NCBI GenBank assembly: GCA_024398815.1
Contig: JAKSIL010000005.1
Coordinates: forward strand, 1-64,000
Direction of reading: 5' to 3'
DNA length: 64,000 nt
Source of the DNA: Fibrobacter sp.
Lineage (GTDB): Bacteria > Fibrobacterota > Fibrobacteria > Fibrobacterales > Fibrobacteraceae
Made by a program: the position numbers and the translations under genes. Positions 1 to 7,630 of the stretch are shown here, one piece after another (the stretch's first letter is position 1; each line of letters starts with the position of its first letter). Under the pieces are notes generated by a model, which did no database searches, was not told the origin of the DNA, and worked only from the letters and a program-made list of their open reading frames with translations.

Positions 1-794
1 TTTATGTTCTTTACAAAGTCGTAGTCCAGCGGATCCGTCGGCATCACGACAGCGTCGAGCTGTTTTGCAAGAGTCTGGGCGGAACGTTTGCTGAACTGCG
101 GCTGTACGAACACCAGATGCACATCGCGCTTTTTCGCTTCAATAATGACTGTCGCCAAGTCCTTCGGCTTAGGCTCCTTGCCATCTATTTCAATGGAAAG
201 CTGCGTCAGGCCGTAATCGCGGGCAAAATAGCCGTACGACGGATGGAAAACGACGAACGTTCTTCTGTTCTTTGGAAGTTTGCTTACGGCAGTGGTCAGG
301 CGTTCTTCCAACACATCCATGCGGTTTATAAACTGAGTCAGTCTTCTCGTGTAATAAGAACGGCCGGCAGTATCCATTGCACAGAGTTGAAAAGTCACAT
401 TCTGTGCGATTGTAACAGCCTGTTTCGGCGAAGTCCAAAGATGCGGATCAAGGTCATTGTCGTGACGATCCAAAATCCAATCAATGTTTTTGGAGAGGAA
501 AGCCACCTTGACATTTTTATTTACGCCCATAAAGCGCGGAAGCCAAGCCTTGTCCATGCCAGAACCATCGGAGAAATAGACATCGGCCTTAGCGAATTCC
601 TTGAGCACTGCAGGCTTGGGTTCGTACGAATGGGGGTCCGCTCCTGGTGGAACCATGGCCACCACATTGATGCGAGTACCGCCAATATACTGGGCGATAT
701 TTGCATACGGCTGAAGCGTCACGGCAACAGTCAAATCAGCCGCCATAACAGACGCACAGAGAAGAACAACAAACAAACCGATAATTTTTTTCAT
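1..794 (-). CDS. Metal ABC transporter substrate-binding protein, ZnuA-like (3' end cut by window edge)
   Basis: Periplasmic metal-binding component of a cluster A-I ABC importer, probably for zinc or manganese. The minus-strand frame starts at ATG 792-794 with a cleavable signal peptide (MKKIIGLFVVLLCASVMA). Family motifs follow: QPYANIAQYIGG near residue 30, PPGADPHSYEP near 50 and DPHLWTSP near 115, whose histidines are the expected metal ligands, then FHPSYGYFARDYGL. I see no long His-rich loop, so the metal is not settled. It continues past base 1. It begins 1 bp after the HAD phosphatase stop, so the two are probably cotranscribed. No permease or ATPase gene is in view. Confidence 0.85.
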   Translation of the reverse strand, partial: MKKIIGLFVVLLCASVMAADLTVAVTLQPYANIAQYIGGTRINVVAMVPPGADPHSYEPKPAVLKEFAKADVYFSDGSGMDKAWLPRFMGVNKNVKVAFLSKNIDWILDRHDNDLDPHLWTSPKQAVTIAQNVTFQLCAMDTAGRSYYTRRLTQFINRMDVLEERLTTAVSKLPKNRRTFVVFHPSYGYFARDYGLTQLSIEIDGKEPKPKDLATVIIEAKKRDVHLVFVQPQFSKRSAQTLAKQLDAVVMPTDPLDYDFVKNI

Positions 795-795
795 T

Positions 796-1596
796 TTAAA
801 TTGTACCTGCTATAAAGCCTTCAAAATCAATTTCGCTAACATTCTCTACAACGAACTCCGGCTTGACTGCAATTTTTTCAACATCCGCTTTTTTAGTTTC
901 GCCGCAAAGGGGCAGCACAAACCTGCAACCGGAACTCTTGGCCAATTCAAAGTCCGTGTACAGGCGATCCCCTACAAAAAGAATTTCTTCGGGAGCAAAC
1001 TTCTTCAAAACGCGAGCCAGCATCGCCGGATTCGGCTTTCCGAAACTGCGTTCTGGTTCAACACCATACGCCGTTTTCAAAAGCGCCATGAAACTTCCGA
1101 TATCGGGTACCGGACCGCGCGCATCGGGGCAAACAAAATCCGTATGCGTCACCCAGAAGGGAATCCCTCGCTGGACCCTGAAACTCAATTCGCAAAGTTC
1201 CCTGTAATCAAAACTGTTGTGGTACGCCACGAGCACAAGCTCGGTCTCTTCGACAGACGGACGCAAGTTCAAACTAGGGTCCTGGGCCGCAAACCATTCG
1301 AACACTTCCGGATTCGCAAAAAAGTAAACGTTCTTGATTCCCTTTTCGTGAATGGCATCGAGCGAAAGGTACAAGGCGGAAATTATGGAATCCGAAGCAA
1401 GAGGAAGTCCCATGCACTTGAGACGATTTTCATAAAAAACCGGAGACTTGCTCGTATTGTTGCTCAGGTAATAAACCGGAACCTGGTGGGCTACGCGATT
1501 AACCGTTTCAACAGCACCCGGATAAGGGCGACCGCTCAAATAGAGGGTTCCGTCCAAATCAAAGACAACTGCTTTTACCGGTTTGTGATTCGCCAT
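796..1596 (-). CDS. HAD-superfamily (NagD-like, class IIA) sugar phosphatase
   Basis: A cytoplasmic phosphatase of 266 residues, normal for NagD/PgpB-type HAD-IIA enzymes that dephosphorylate sugar phosphates or phosphoglycolate. HAD motif I is near the N-terminus (VVFDLDGTLYLSG), motif II is YLSNNTSKS, the lysine motif is GKPNPAML and motif IV is FVGDRLYTDFELA, where the aspartates bind magnesium. The long segment between motifs II and III is the class II cap. The start at 1596 lies only 35 bp from the divergent rsmE start. The metal-binding protein gene follows after 1 bp. The exact substrate cannot be read from sequence. Confidence 0.85.
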   Translation of the reverse strand: MANHKPVKAVVFDLDGTLYLSGRPYPGAVETVNRVAHQVPVYYLSNNTSKSPVFYENRLKCMGLPLASDSIISALYLSLDAIHEKGIKNVYFFANPEVFEWFAAQDPSLNLRPSVEETELVLVAYHNSFDYRELCELSFRVQRGIPFWVTHTDFVCPDARGPVPDIGSFMALLKTAYGVEPERSFGKPNPAMLARVLKKFAPEEILFVGDRLYTDFELAKSSGCRFVLPLCGETKKADVEKIAVKPEFVVENVSEIDFEGFIAGTI

Positions 1597-1630
1597 ACTG
1601 TAAATTTAGAAAATTTCTATCTTGTTAATT

Positions 1631-2368
1631 ATGAAAACACCCGACAGCCGCTTCTATTGCCCTCTTATCGCCGTAGGCCTAATCACTCTCGACGAGAACG
1701 AAAGTAGCCACGCCGTGCGCGTATGCAGGGCTCAGGCAGGCGACACACTGCAACTTTGCGACGGACTCGGCCACTACGCCGACGCGACCATCGTAAAAGC
1801 GGACTCGAAAGCATGCGAAGTACGGGTCGATCAAGTCGAAAACGCCCCCATGGCAAAACCGCGACTGAACCTCGCCATCGGCTGCCTCAAGGACGACGCC
1901 CTCGAAGAAGTGGTTTTCCACGCCGCGCAAACGGAGCTCGACAGCATCACGTTCCTCCGCACCGAGTTTTCACAGGAACCCAAGAATTCCGACTTGCACA
2001 AACTCGTGCGACGTTCGGAACTCAAGAGCCTAGTAAGCCTGAAGCAATCCAAAAAACCGTGGATGACCCGCATTGAAGGTCCAATTGAATTCGACGCATG
2101 GCTAAAGGATTACAAAGGCGACTTGATTCTCTGCGATATCGACGGCGAAAAAAATTTGGACCACGACACCGTATTCGGTGCAAATAGCGACGGCCGTACA
2201 AACGACACGCCCGTTACATTGCTGGTCGGCCCAGAAGGCGGATTTTCGCCCAAGGAAATCGAAGCGATAAAAAAATTCGCAGGCGGAAAAATCCACCTGC
2301 TGAATCTCGGAAATACAAGGCTTCGCGCACGTACGGCAGCCGTCGTAGCGCTTGGAAAAATCATCTAG
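1631..2368 (+). CDS. rsmE: 16S rRNA (uracil1498-N3)-methyltransferase RsmE
   Basis: SPOUT-class methyltransferase that methylates U1498 of 16S rRNA. The start is taken as ATG 1631 (MKTPDSRFYCP), not an upstream in-frame TTG at 1622. It gives 245 residues, the usual RsmE length. An N-terminal PUA-like region (NESSHAVRVCRAQAGD) precedes the SPOUT domain with the AdoMet-knot motif LLVGPEGGFSPKEIEAIK and a C-terminal knot segment LGNTRLRARTAAV. In most RsmE proteins that last motif reads RILRxETA, so Arg for Glu is a small oddity. It ends exactly where the convergent minus-strand gene ends. There is no clear Shine-Dalgarno sequence. Confidence 0.9.
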   Translation: MKTPDSRFYCPLIAVGLITLDENESSHAVRVCRAQAGDTLQLCDGLGHYADATIVKADSKACEVRVDQVENAPMAKPRLNLAIGCLKDDALEEVVFHAAQTELDSITFLRTEFSQEPKNSDLHKLVRRSELKSLVSLKQSKKPWMTRIEGPIEFDAWLKDYKGDLILCDIDGEKNLDHDTVFGANSDGRTNDTPVTLLVGPEGGFSPKEIEAIKKFAGGKIHLLNLGNTRLRARTAAVVALGKII

Positions 2369-3541
2369 TCACTTGCAGGCTTTGCCAAAAGCGTCGTAGA
2401 TTTTCGTGGCGTTGAGTTTCGTCACCGCTTTCACCTGAGCGGCGCTCATGTCACGACCGACGCCCTGCGCATCAAGCGTCAACTGAGTCTTGCCACTTTC
2501 CATCGAAGCCGTCAAGCGCGAAGTGCAAAGTGTCTTGCCGCTATTCATCTTGTCGCTTGTCGACATCTTCACCGTAAGTTTCGGCAAGTTCGGCTTATCA
2601 AGCGTCGTGATGCCGGCATCGGCCAGGTACTTTTGCATGGCGGCGCAGGCCTCCGTAGGGCCATCGCAGACCAATCGATAAGAACAGTTGCTCTTTTCGC
2701 TCGCATAGCTCACCGTTTGCGTAATAAAGTCGGCCTTGCGCACGTACTTGAAATTCAGGTCGGCATGCACGGTCACTTCGCCGCTCGGCTTCTTCTTTTT
2801 CACCTGTGCAAGCGGGAATACGACGACACCTTCGGCGTTCGTCTTTTCGTGAGCGAGATCCTTGTTGTCTTGCGTGAGGGCGATGGGGAAATATTCCACG
2901 GGGCCAGCCACGTCGGTGATGGTCACCATCAAGGCTTCGCTCGTCAAGTCCGTTTCCATTTTGAGGCTCGCCATGTTCGCCACCACAAATTCCATCAGCT
3001 TTCCGAGAGTGGTCTCAAGTTTCAATTCTTCGGGAATTTTTTGCAGGCACGAAAGATTTTCGAGGTTCAGTTCGTACTCGTCGGCAAGCTTTTCCAAGTC
3101 AATCATGTCCATGGTCATCTTGCGATAGTTGCCATCGAGAATGTCTGCGCGGATAACCTTGTCAAGGCCCTTCATCTTGTCGTTGATGGTAGAAAGGTCT
3201 ACGCGAATCTTCGATGCCATCTGTTCAGTATCCACAGTCGCCGTCGACTGGAACATTCCGTTTTGCTTCGGCCCCGCGGTAAGCTTTGCGCCCTTGATGA
3301 CGATATTGGTGGAAACCTTCTTTTTGCTAAAGACGGTCTCTTCGATATTGCCCTTGGAATCTTCGGTCTTTGTCACCGAAAATTCGGACTCCACCTTGGA
3401 ACGAAGCTGTTTCGCAAGCCCGTCGAGAGCCAACTGGTCGGCATCCTTTTGCGATTTTTTTGAAACTGCGGAATACGAAAGCATTTCGGCAGAGGCAAAC
3501 GTCGCAAGCGCAAGCGCCAAAGACAGGATTAATTTATTCAT
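2369..3541 (-). CDS. Secreted LPP20-domain-like periplasmic protein
   Basis: 390 residues with a signal peptide (MNKLILSLALALATFASA) and no lipobox, so probably periplasmic. Residues about 20-140 look like the LPP20/FlgT-N type of fold (SAVSKKSQKDADQLALDGL, then a strand-rich stretch on conversion of KKVSTNIVIKGAKL), followed by regions I cannot name and a lysine/cysteine-bearing C-terminus. It is last in the minus-strand operon FecR lipoprotein, mini-lipoprotein, CsgG/TolB-like lipoprotein and this gene, starting 1 bp after the preceding stop. Its stop abuts the rsmE stop with no spacer. An envelope role is inferred from context. Confidence 0.6.
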   Translation of the reverse strand: MNKLILSLALALATFASAEMLSYSAVSKKSQKDADQLALDGLAKQLRSKVESEFSVTKTEDSKGNIEETVFSKKKVSTNIVIKGAKLTAGPKQNGMFQSTATVDTEQMASKIRVDLSTINDKMKGLDKVIRADILDGNYRKMTMDMIDLEKLADEYELNLENLSCLQKIPEELKLETTLGKLMEFVVANMASLKMETDLTSEALMVTITDVAGPVEYFPIALTQDNKDLAHEKTNAEGVVVFPLAQVKKKKPSGEVTVHADLNFKYVRKADFITQTVSYASEKSNCSYRLVCDGPTEACAAMQKYLADAGITTLDKPNLPKLTVKMSTSDKMNSGKTLCTSRLTASMESGKTQLTLDAQGVGRDMSAAQVKAVTKLNATKIYDAFGKACK

Positions 3542-3542
3542 A

Positions 3543-4508
3543 CTACTGAATTTCCAGGATAATCAGTTTCTTTGTAATGTTCTGTTTCCTGACCTTAGCC
3601 AGTCCACCGAGGCCTTCGACGAACACGTCGTACACCATCTGGGAATCGTCGTAGGTATCGGGGTCTGCAAACACGAGTAAGTCAAATGTATTGCGGCTCA
3701 TCGAAATCACCTGCATCTTGTTGAACTTCTTGCGGATTTGCGACGAAATCATGCCGGAGATATTTTCAGCCTGCTCATCGGTAAATTCGCCAGTCAAGTG
3801 ACCCACGACCTTGTACTGCACGCCTTTTTCCAAATCGGCGGCCAGACGGTCACGGACCTTGTTTTCGAGCTTGACGATGGCCTCTTGCACGGCCTTTTGC
3901 ACCCAGGCGCGCTGGCTTTCACCTTCGTTCTTGAAGCGCACGGATTCGCTCGCCAAAAGATTCGCCGTCGAAGCCTCGGTTGCACTCAAGTCAATGACCA
4001 AATCCTCGAGCTGGATACTTCCGGAGAAAGTAATGTTGATGTCGGCACCCACAGAAAGACCAGCCACATAAGAAAGGTCTTCGTCGTTTCCGGCAATGTC
4101 GTTCTGGAGCTGCACAACTTCATCGAGCTGCGCCTGGCTTTCGAGGCCAACGACGCTATAGTCGCGACTGCTCAGGTAGGCGTTGATTACTTCCATGGCC
4201 GTCTTTGCAAGCGGATTTTTGCGGATGACATCGATGCTCGGAGCATCACCACGACCAAGAGCCGGAGCCACGAGGACCGTGGGCCTGGACTTGAACGTCG
4301 CATTGGAAACTGCGATTACAGCAGGACCTTCTTCCTTTTTAGGTGCTGGCGCAGGTGCCGCCACTTCGGTTTCACCACCGAACTCACGGTCAGCGGCCTC
4401 GTAACCGGCATGAGCCTTCGCACGGGCAGGGTCGTTATCTACAGGAGGATTCGAAGCGCACGCACCAAGCACAAGAACAGCCGAGCAAATCAACAATTCC
4501 TTTTTCAT
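3543..4508 (-). CDS. Outer-membrane-type lipoprotein, CsgG/TolB-like (resembles DUF6175)
   Basis: Start chosen at ATG 4508, which gives a clean lipoprotein signal (MKKELLICSAVLVLGAC) and 321 residues; longer upstream starts run through the preceding mini-gene. After the cysteine comes a short tail (NPPVDNDPARAKAHAGYEAA) that is nearly repeated in the neighbouring 49-residue lipoprotein. The body (PTVLVAPALGRGD, then AMEVINAYLSSRDYSVVGLE, VGADINITFSG) has the look of CsgG/TolB-N/DUF6175 proteins: a first strand reading as a value-holding motif, then a helix and 'hard-to-detect' strands. The pairing with LPP20 proteins recalls the FlgO/FlgP/FlgT set of Vibrio. Function is inference. Confidence 0.6.
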   Translation of the reverse strand: MKKELLICSAVLVLGACASNPPVDNDPARAKAHAGYEAADREFGGETEVAAPAPAPKKEEGPAVIAVSNATFKSRPTVLVAPALGRGDAPSIDVIRKNPLAKTAMEVINAYLSSRDYSVVGLESQAQLDEVVQLQNDIAGNDEDLSYVAGLSVGADINITFSGSIQLEDLVIDLSATEASTANLLASESVRFKNEGESQRAWVQKAVQEAIVKLENKVRDRLAADLEKGVQYKVVGHLTGEFTDEQAENISGMISSQIRKKFNKMQVISMSRNTFDLLVFADPDTYDDSQMVYDVFVEGLGGLAKVRKQNITKKLIILEIQ

Positions 4509-4548
4509 ATAGTTTCCTTTGTCTAAAATCTTATTTGGAGAGAACCGA

Positions 4549-4698
4549 CTATTCGGCGCTTTCCGCATCGAATTCTTGATCTGCGGAATCGTAAGCAGCG
4601 TGAGCCTTCGCACGAGCCGGATCGTTATTTTCCGGAGGATTCGAAGCGCAGGCCACGAGCATCAAGACAGCAGAGAGAATCAACAACATTTTTTTCAT
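4549..4698 (-). CDS. 49-residue mini-lipoprotein, tandem partial copy of its downstream neighbour
   Basis: A short gene with a full lipoprotein signal peptide (MKKMLLILSAVLMLVAC) followed by 32 residues: ASNPPENNDPARAKAHAAYD and a tail ending EFDAESAE. The same order appears at the start of the 321-residue lipoprotein encoded just downstream. The similarity extends into the DNA upstream of both genes, where both have AAAGGAAA ribosome-binding sites and similar A/T-rich spacers. This looks like a tandem duplication in which one copy kept only the signal, the sorting cysteine and the tail. Intact start, stop and ribosome-binding site argue that it is translated. It lies 36 bp after the FecR lipoprotein gene. 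Confidence 0.75.
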   Translation of the reverse strand: MKKMLLILSAVLMLVACASNPPENNDPARAKAHAAYDSADQEFDAESAE

Positions 4699-4734
4699 AG
4701 TTTTTCCTTTGTTTAAAACTTTTGAGAATTTCGG

Positions 4735-6276
4735 CTATTCCTCTTTAAGCGTCCCCTTGGACTTGAGGCTTTCGTATTCTTCGTCTATAGAAACAGCGTC
4801 TTCGCCGCCCACATGGTTTCTCGGGTTGCAATAAACCTCGTAGGTCTTTTTCGCCGACGAGACCTTGCCATTCTTGAGCGTTACTGCCACTTCGAAATTT
4901 GCAATGACGTTCCTGTCGATTTTCTGTTCAAACTCGAAATTCAAGGAACTCAAAGACGCCCCCTGGAGCGTTTCCACGACAGCGCCCTTGCGTTTCAATA
5001 CGATTGTCTTTACCTGGTCAAGGTCAGCAGTAGTCAAGCCCGAAAGACTTCCCTTGATTCGCGCCGTATAGGATTCCGTCTTGTTGTGGACCTTCTCGGT
5101 ACGCGGTCCGGAAATGCTTACGGAAACCTTCAAGTCCTTTGCAGGCTCTTCGGCCTTGGCCTCGGGCTTCGATGCAGCCTTCGGCTTTTCCTCTGCTGCA
5201 GGTTCCGCCATCGCAGAATCAGCGGCAGCACTTTCAGCTACAGGTGCTACGTATTCCGTTGTCCACATGAAGCACGGGACTTCCACATCGCCATCGCTGC
5301 AACTCGCCAAGAAGCGCTTTGCGCCGTAGGCGTCTTCGGCCCATTCAAACGTACGCTGGTAAATTCCATTGGCGCCCACCGTATCGGTTTCGCCGCTCAC
5401 CGTCACAATCATGCCCGGAGTCGTGCGGGCCTGCAAAGTCACGTTGGGCAAGAATACTTCTGCCGGCAGAGCCGAAGCCTGGAACTTAAGAGACTTTTCG
5501 AATGCGGCCAATCGTTCCTTATAGCCTGCGTCAAACTTCTTGAGTACAGTCTCGAGTTCGCGAGCCACGTCGGCCTCCGAAACAGTCTTTGTAAGCGAAT
5601 CCAAGACCTTCGAAAGAGCCGTAGAACCGGAAGCTTCCAAATCCATCTTCACAGCGCCCTTCTTTTCGTCGACCACCACCGTCTGGTTCTTCACGATAGT
5701 CGTCACCTTTCCATTCTTGTCGGTCACATCGACGCGACCCTCCTTAAGGGAAGCGACCATCTTGCCGTTAACCTCGCCCACAAAGCCTGCCGTACCGCGA
5801 ATTGAAGCGACCGCAGTTCCCGTACGGAAATCAAAGGTACGACCCTTCTGCTTTTGCACATCGAAGTGGACCTGACCGCCACGAATCAACACGGAAACAT
5901 TCTGGGTCAAAGTGTCAAGCATCGATATGGTAAGCGTGACATCGGAATTTTCGGTTATCCACAAGGCGGAACCGTCATTGACGGCGAGCACAGCCTCGGA
6001 CTCGACCAGCGTGCGAATGCGGTCGTTTTCAACAACTTTGTTGCCAATGCGCAACTTTTTCCAATTTTCAGGCTGTCCACGGGTATAATCCGCATCGCCA
6101 AGCACCTTGCGCACCTTGGCCTTGAGCACAGAATGAGCAGGAGCATCATCGCTAGCGACATCCACGGCGTTAGTTTCTTCGGAAACCTTGGCCATCGTCT
6201 TCGGGTCAGCCTTGTCTTTGCAGGCCAAGAAGGCCAAAGAGACAATACAAACGAACAAAAGGAAAAATTTTCTCAT
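4735..6276 (-). CDS. FecR-domain lipoprotein
   Basis: 513 residues from ATG 6276, chosen because it opens a lipoprotein signal (MRKFFLLFVCIVSLAFLAC). Residues about 60-190 form a FecR-type beta domain: LGDADYTRGQPENWKKLRIG, VVENDRIRTLVESEAVL, FDFRTGTAVASIRGTAG, with the characteristic 'threshold, then fixed-charge repeat' order. A helical part near 230-270, an Ala/Glu/Lys-rich linker near 365-390 and a beta-sandwich-like C-terminal region follow. Here FecR is on a lipoprotein, not on a sigma-factor regulator, as in many envelope proteins. It heads the minus-strand operon 6276 to 2369 and is divergent from the LPP20 lipoprotein gene. Confidence 0.75.
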   Translation of the reverse strand: MRKFFLLFVCIVSLAFLACKDKADPKTMAKVSEETNAVDVASDDAPAHSVLKAKVRKVLGDADYTRGQPENWKKLRIGNKVVENDRIRTLVESEAVLAVNDGSALWITENSDVTLTISMLDTLTQNVSVLIRGGQVHFDVQKQKGRTFDFRTGTAVASIRGTAGFVGEVNGKMVASLKEGRVDVTDKNGKVTTIVKNQTVVVDEKKGAVKMDLEASGSTALSKVLDSLTKTVSEADVARELETVLKKFDAGYKERLAAFEKSLKFQASALPAEVFLPNVTLQARTTPGMIVTVSGETDTVGANGIYQRTFEWAEDAYGAKRFLASCSDGDVEVPCFMWTTEYVAPVAESAAADSAMAEPAAEEKPKAASKPEAKAEEPAKDLKVSVSISGPRTEKVHNKTESYTARIKGSLSGLTTADLDQVKTIVLKRKGAVVETLQGASLSSLNFEFEQKIDRNVIANFEVAVTLKNGKVSSAKKTYEVYCNPRNHVGGEDAVSIDEEYESLKSKGTLKEE

Positions 6277-6393
6277 AAACTTTCCATTTTTATAGTTTAT
6301 TGACAAAATTTAATTGGTTCCATCGCTTTCTAGTGAGACGAAACACATTTTTTCATAAAAATAGCCTAAAATAGGGCAAAATGTATTTTTTTA

Positions 6394-6420
6394 TTGACTA
6401 TTTCGTTCATTTATGATAAT
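6394..6420 (+). promoter_or_regulatory. Sigma-70-like promoter of the LPP20 lipoprotein gene
   Basis: TTGACT at 6394-6399 and GATAAT at 6415-6420 with a 15-bp spacer; reading the -10 as the overlapping TAATTT gives 17 bp. The start site would fall near 6427, upstream of the strong AAGGAG ribosome-binding site at 6444-6449. Confidence 0.5.
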
Positions 6421-6456
6421 TTTTAGGCATAAAACAATTATCCAAGGAGATAAAAC

Positions 6457-7005
6457 ATGAAGAAACTTCTCTCTGCACTTGCCGTTGCCGCCCTTTTAAT
6501 CGGTTGCTCCAGCACCCCTCAAGAAAAGGGTGCCAGCGCTCTGGTCGAAATGCAAAAAGAAAAGAGTGCCCTTATTGAAAAAGGCGTTGTCGCCGGTTTC
6601 GGTATCGGTGAATCCCAGGACGAACAGATTGCTTATGACAAGGCAGACTTGAACGCCCGTACCGACGTCGGTCGCGAACTGGAATCCAAACTCCAGAACT
6701 TGACCCGCGCCTACGCTGAAGAAGTGGGTAACGAACTGACCCAGCACTTCGAAGAAGTCAAGAAGAACGTCGTTTCGACCACCCTCCGCGGTGCAACCGT
6801 TATCAAGATCAAGACCGAAGCCACTGAAAACACCATCAAAGTCTATGCCATCATGGCCATGGACCCGAAGATCATCCGCGACGCCCTCGAAGCCGAACTC
6901 GCCGCCAAGCAGGCCGACGTAGCTCGTTTCAGAGCTAGCAAGGCCTACGCCGACGCCAACAAGGAATTCGAAGCTTACGAAGCCGCCAAGGCTGCCAACC
7001 AGTAA
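6457..7005 (+). CDS. LPP20-family lipoprotein
   Basis: 182 residues with lipoprotein signal MKKLLSALAVAALLIGC and an excellent ribosome-binding site (AAGGAG, 7-nt spacing). Residues about 40-145 match the LPP20 pattern: GVVAGFGIGESQDEQIAYDKAD, helical NARTDVGRELESKLQNL, then VVSTTLRGATVIKIKTE and VYAIMAMDPKIIRDALE. The C-terminus is a charged helix (ANKEFEAYEAAKAANQ). The codon choice is strongly biased (GAA, AAG, CGC/CGT, GGT), suggesting high expression. It is divergent from the FecR-lipoprotein operon across a 180-bp region and is closed by its own terminator. It probably acts with that operon at the outer membrane. Confidence 0.8.
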   Translation: MKKLLSALAVAALLIGCSSTPQEKGASALVEMQKEKSALIEKGVVAGFGIGESQDEQIAYDKADLNARTDVGRELESKLQNLTRAYAEEVGNELTQHFEEVKKNVVSTTLRGATVIKIKTEATENTIKVYAIMAMDPKIIRDALEAELAAKQADVARFRASKAYADANKEFEAYEAAKAANQ

Positions 7006-7029
7006 TCCAAGAATTACTTGAAAAATTTT

Positions 7030-7059
7030 GCCCGACATCTTTTGATGCCGGGCTTTTTT
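7030..7059 (+). terminator. Rho-independent terminator of the LPP20 lipoprotein gene
   Basis: GCCCGACATC and GATGCCGGGC pair over ten positions with one mismatch and a TTTT loop, followed by TTTTTT. It lies 24 bp after the stop codon. Confidence 0.85.
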
Positions 7060-7083
7060 ACATATTCAATCCATGTAGAAAAT

Positions 7084-7620
7084 CTACAAGTTGCGCACGC
7101 TCTTGCGCCAGCGTTCGCGAATCAGCTGCAAATCGTGCTGGTACGGGTTCCGCTTGAAATCCTCGAACGCCCAGGCCGTCGGGTGGAACAGCCCCTTGGA
7201 ATAAGTCAAGAGCATGTCGAGCCAAACTCCATCGCCCGCATAGAGCTTGAACGGGCCTCTTTTATAGCTGGGAAGCACCACCTTGTCCAAGTCCATATAG
7301 CCGATATCGACATTCACATGGCGGTTGTCCGGGCTGTCGGAATTTGCGGTCGTAAGTTCAAGGGCGTTGCTGCGGGCTTTTTCAACGGCAATTGTTTCCG
7401 GCGGAATGCACTTTTCGAAGCTCACCACGCCGCGATACAGGCCTTCACCCATTTCGGGCGTGTAATAGTCCGTCTGGTCAAAGGCGAACAGCTTTCCCAT
7501 GTAGCGGAGCTTGCCCCAGGTATTTTCCAACAAATTAACGACATCCGGATTCCACTCGGCGCCCTTTTGCAAAACAAAGGCAATCAACTGCGCTGGTTCA
7601 GAAAAATTTGCAGGTTTCAT
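7084..7620 (-). CDS. DUF4416 family protein
   Basis: 178 residues without a signal peptide or membrane segment. It matches my recollection of the DUF4416 family: a hydrophobic N-terminus (AQLIAFVLQKG), DYYTPEMGEGLYRGVVSFEK, ELTTANSDS, VNVDIGYMDLDKVVLPSYK, GPFKLYAGDGVWLDMLL and a C-terminal PTAWAFEDFK. The family is of unknown function. It starts 10 bp after the stop of the metzincin lipoprotein gene, so the two are very likely cotranscribed, though no functional link is obvious. Confidence 0.75.
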   Translation of the reverse strand: MKPANFSEPAQLIAFVLQKGAEWNPDVVNLLENTWGKLRYMGKLFAFDQTDYYTPEMGEGLYRGVVSFEKCIPPETIAVEKARSNALELTTANSDSPDNRHVNVDIGYMDLDKVVLPSYKRGPFKLYAGDGVWLDMLLTYSKGLFHPTAWAFEDFKRNPYQHDLQLIRERWRKSVRNL

Positions 7621-7630
7621 AGCACAACTC

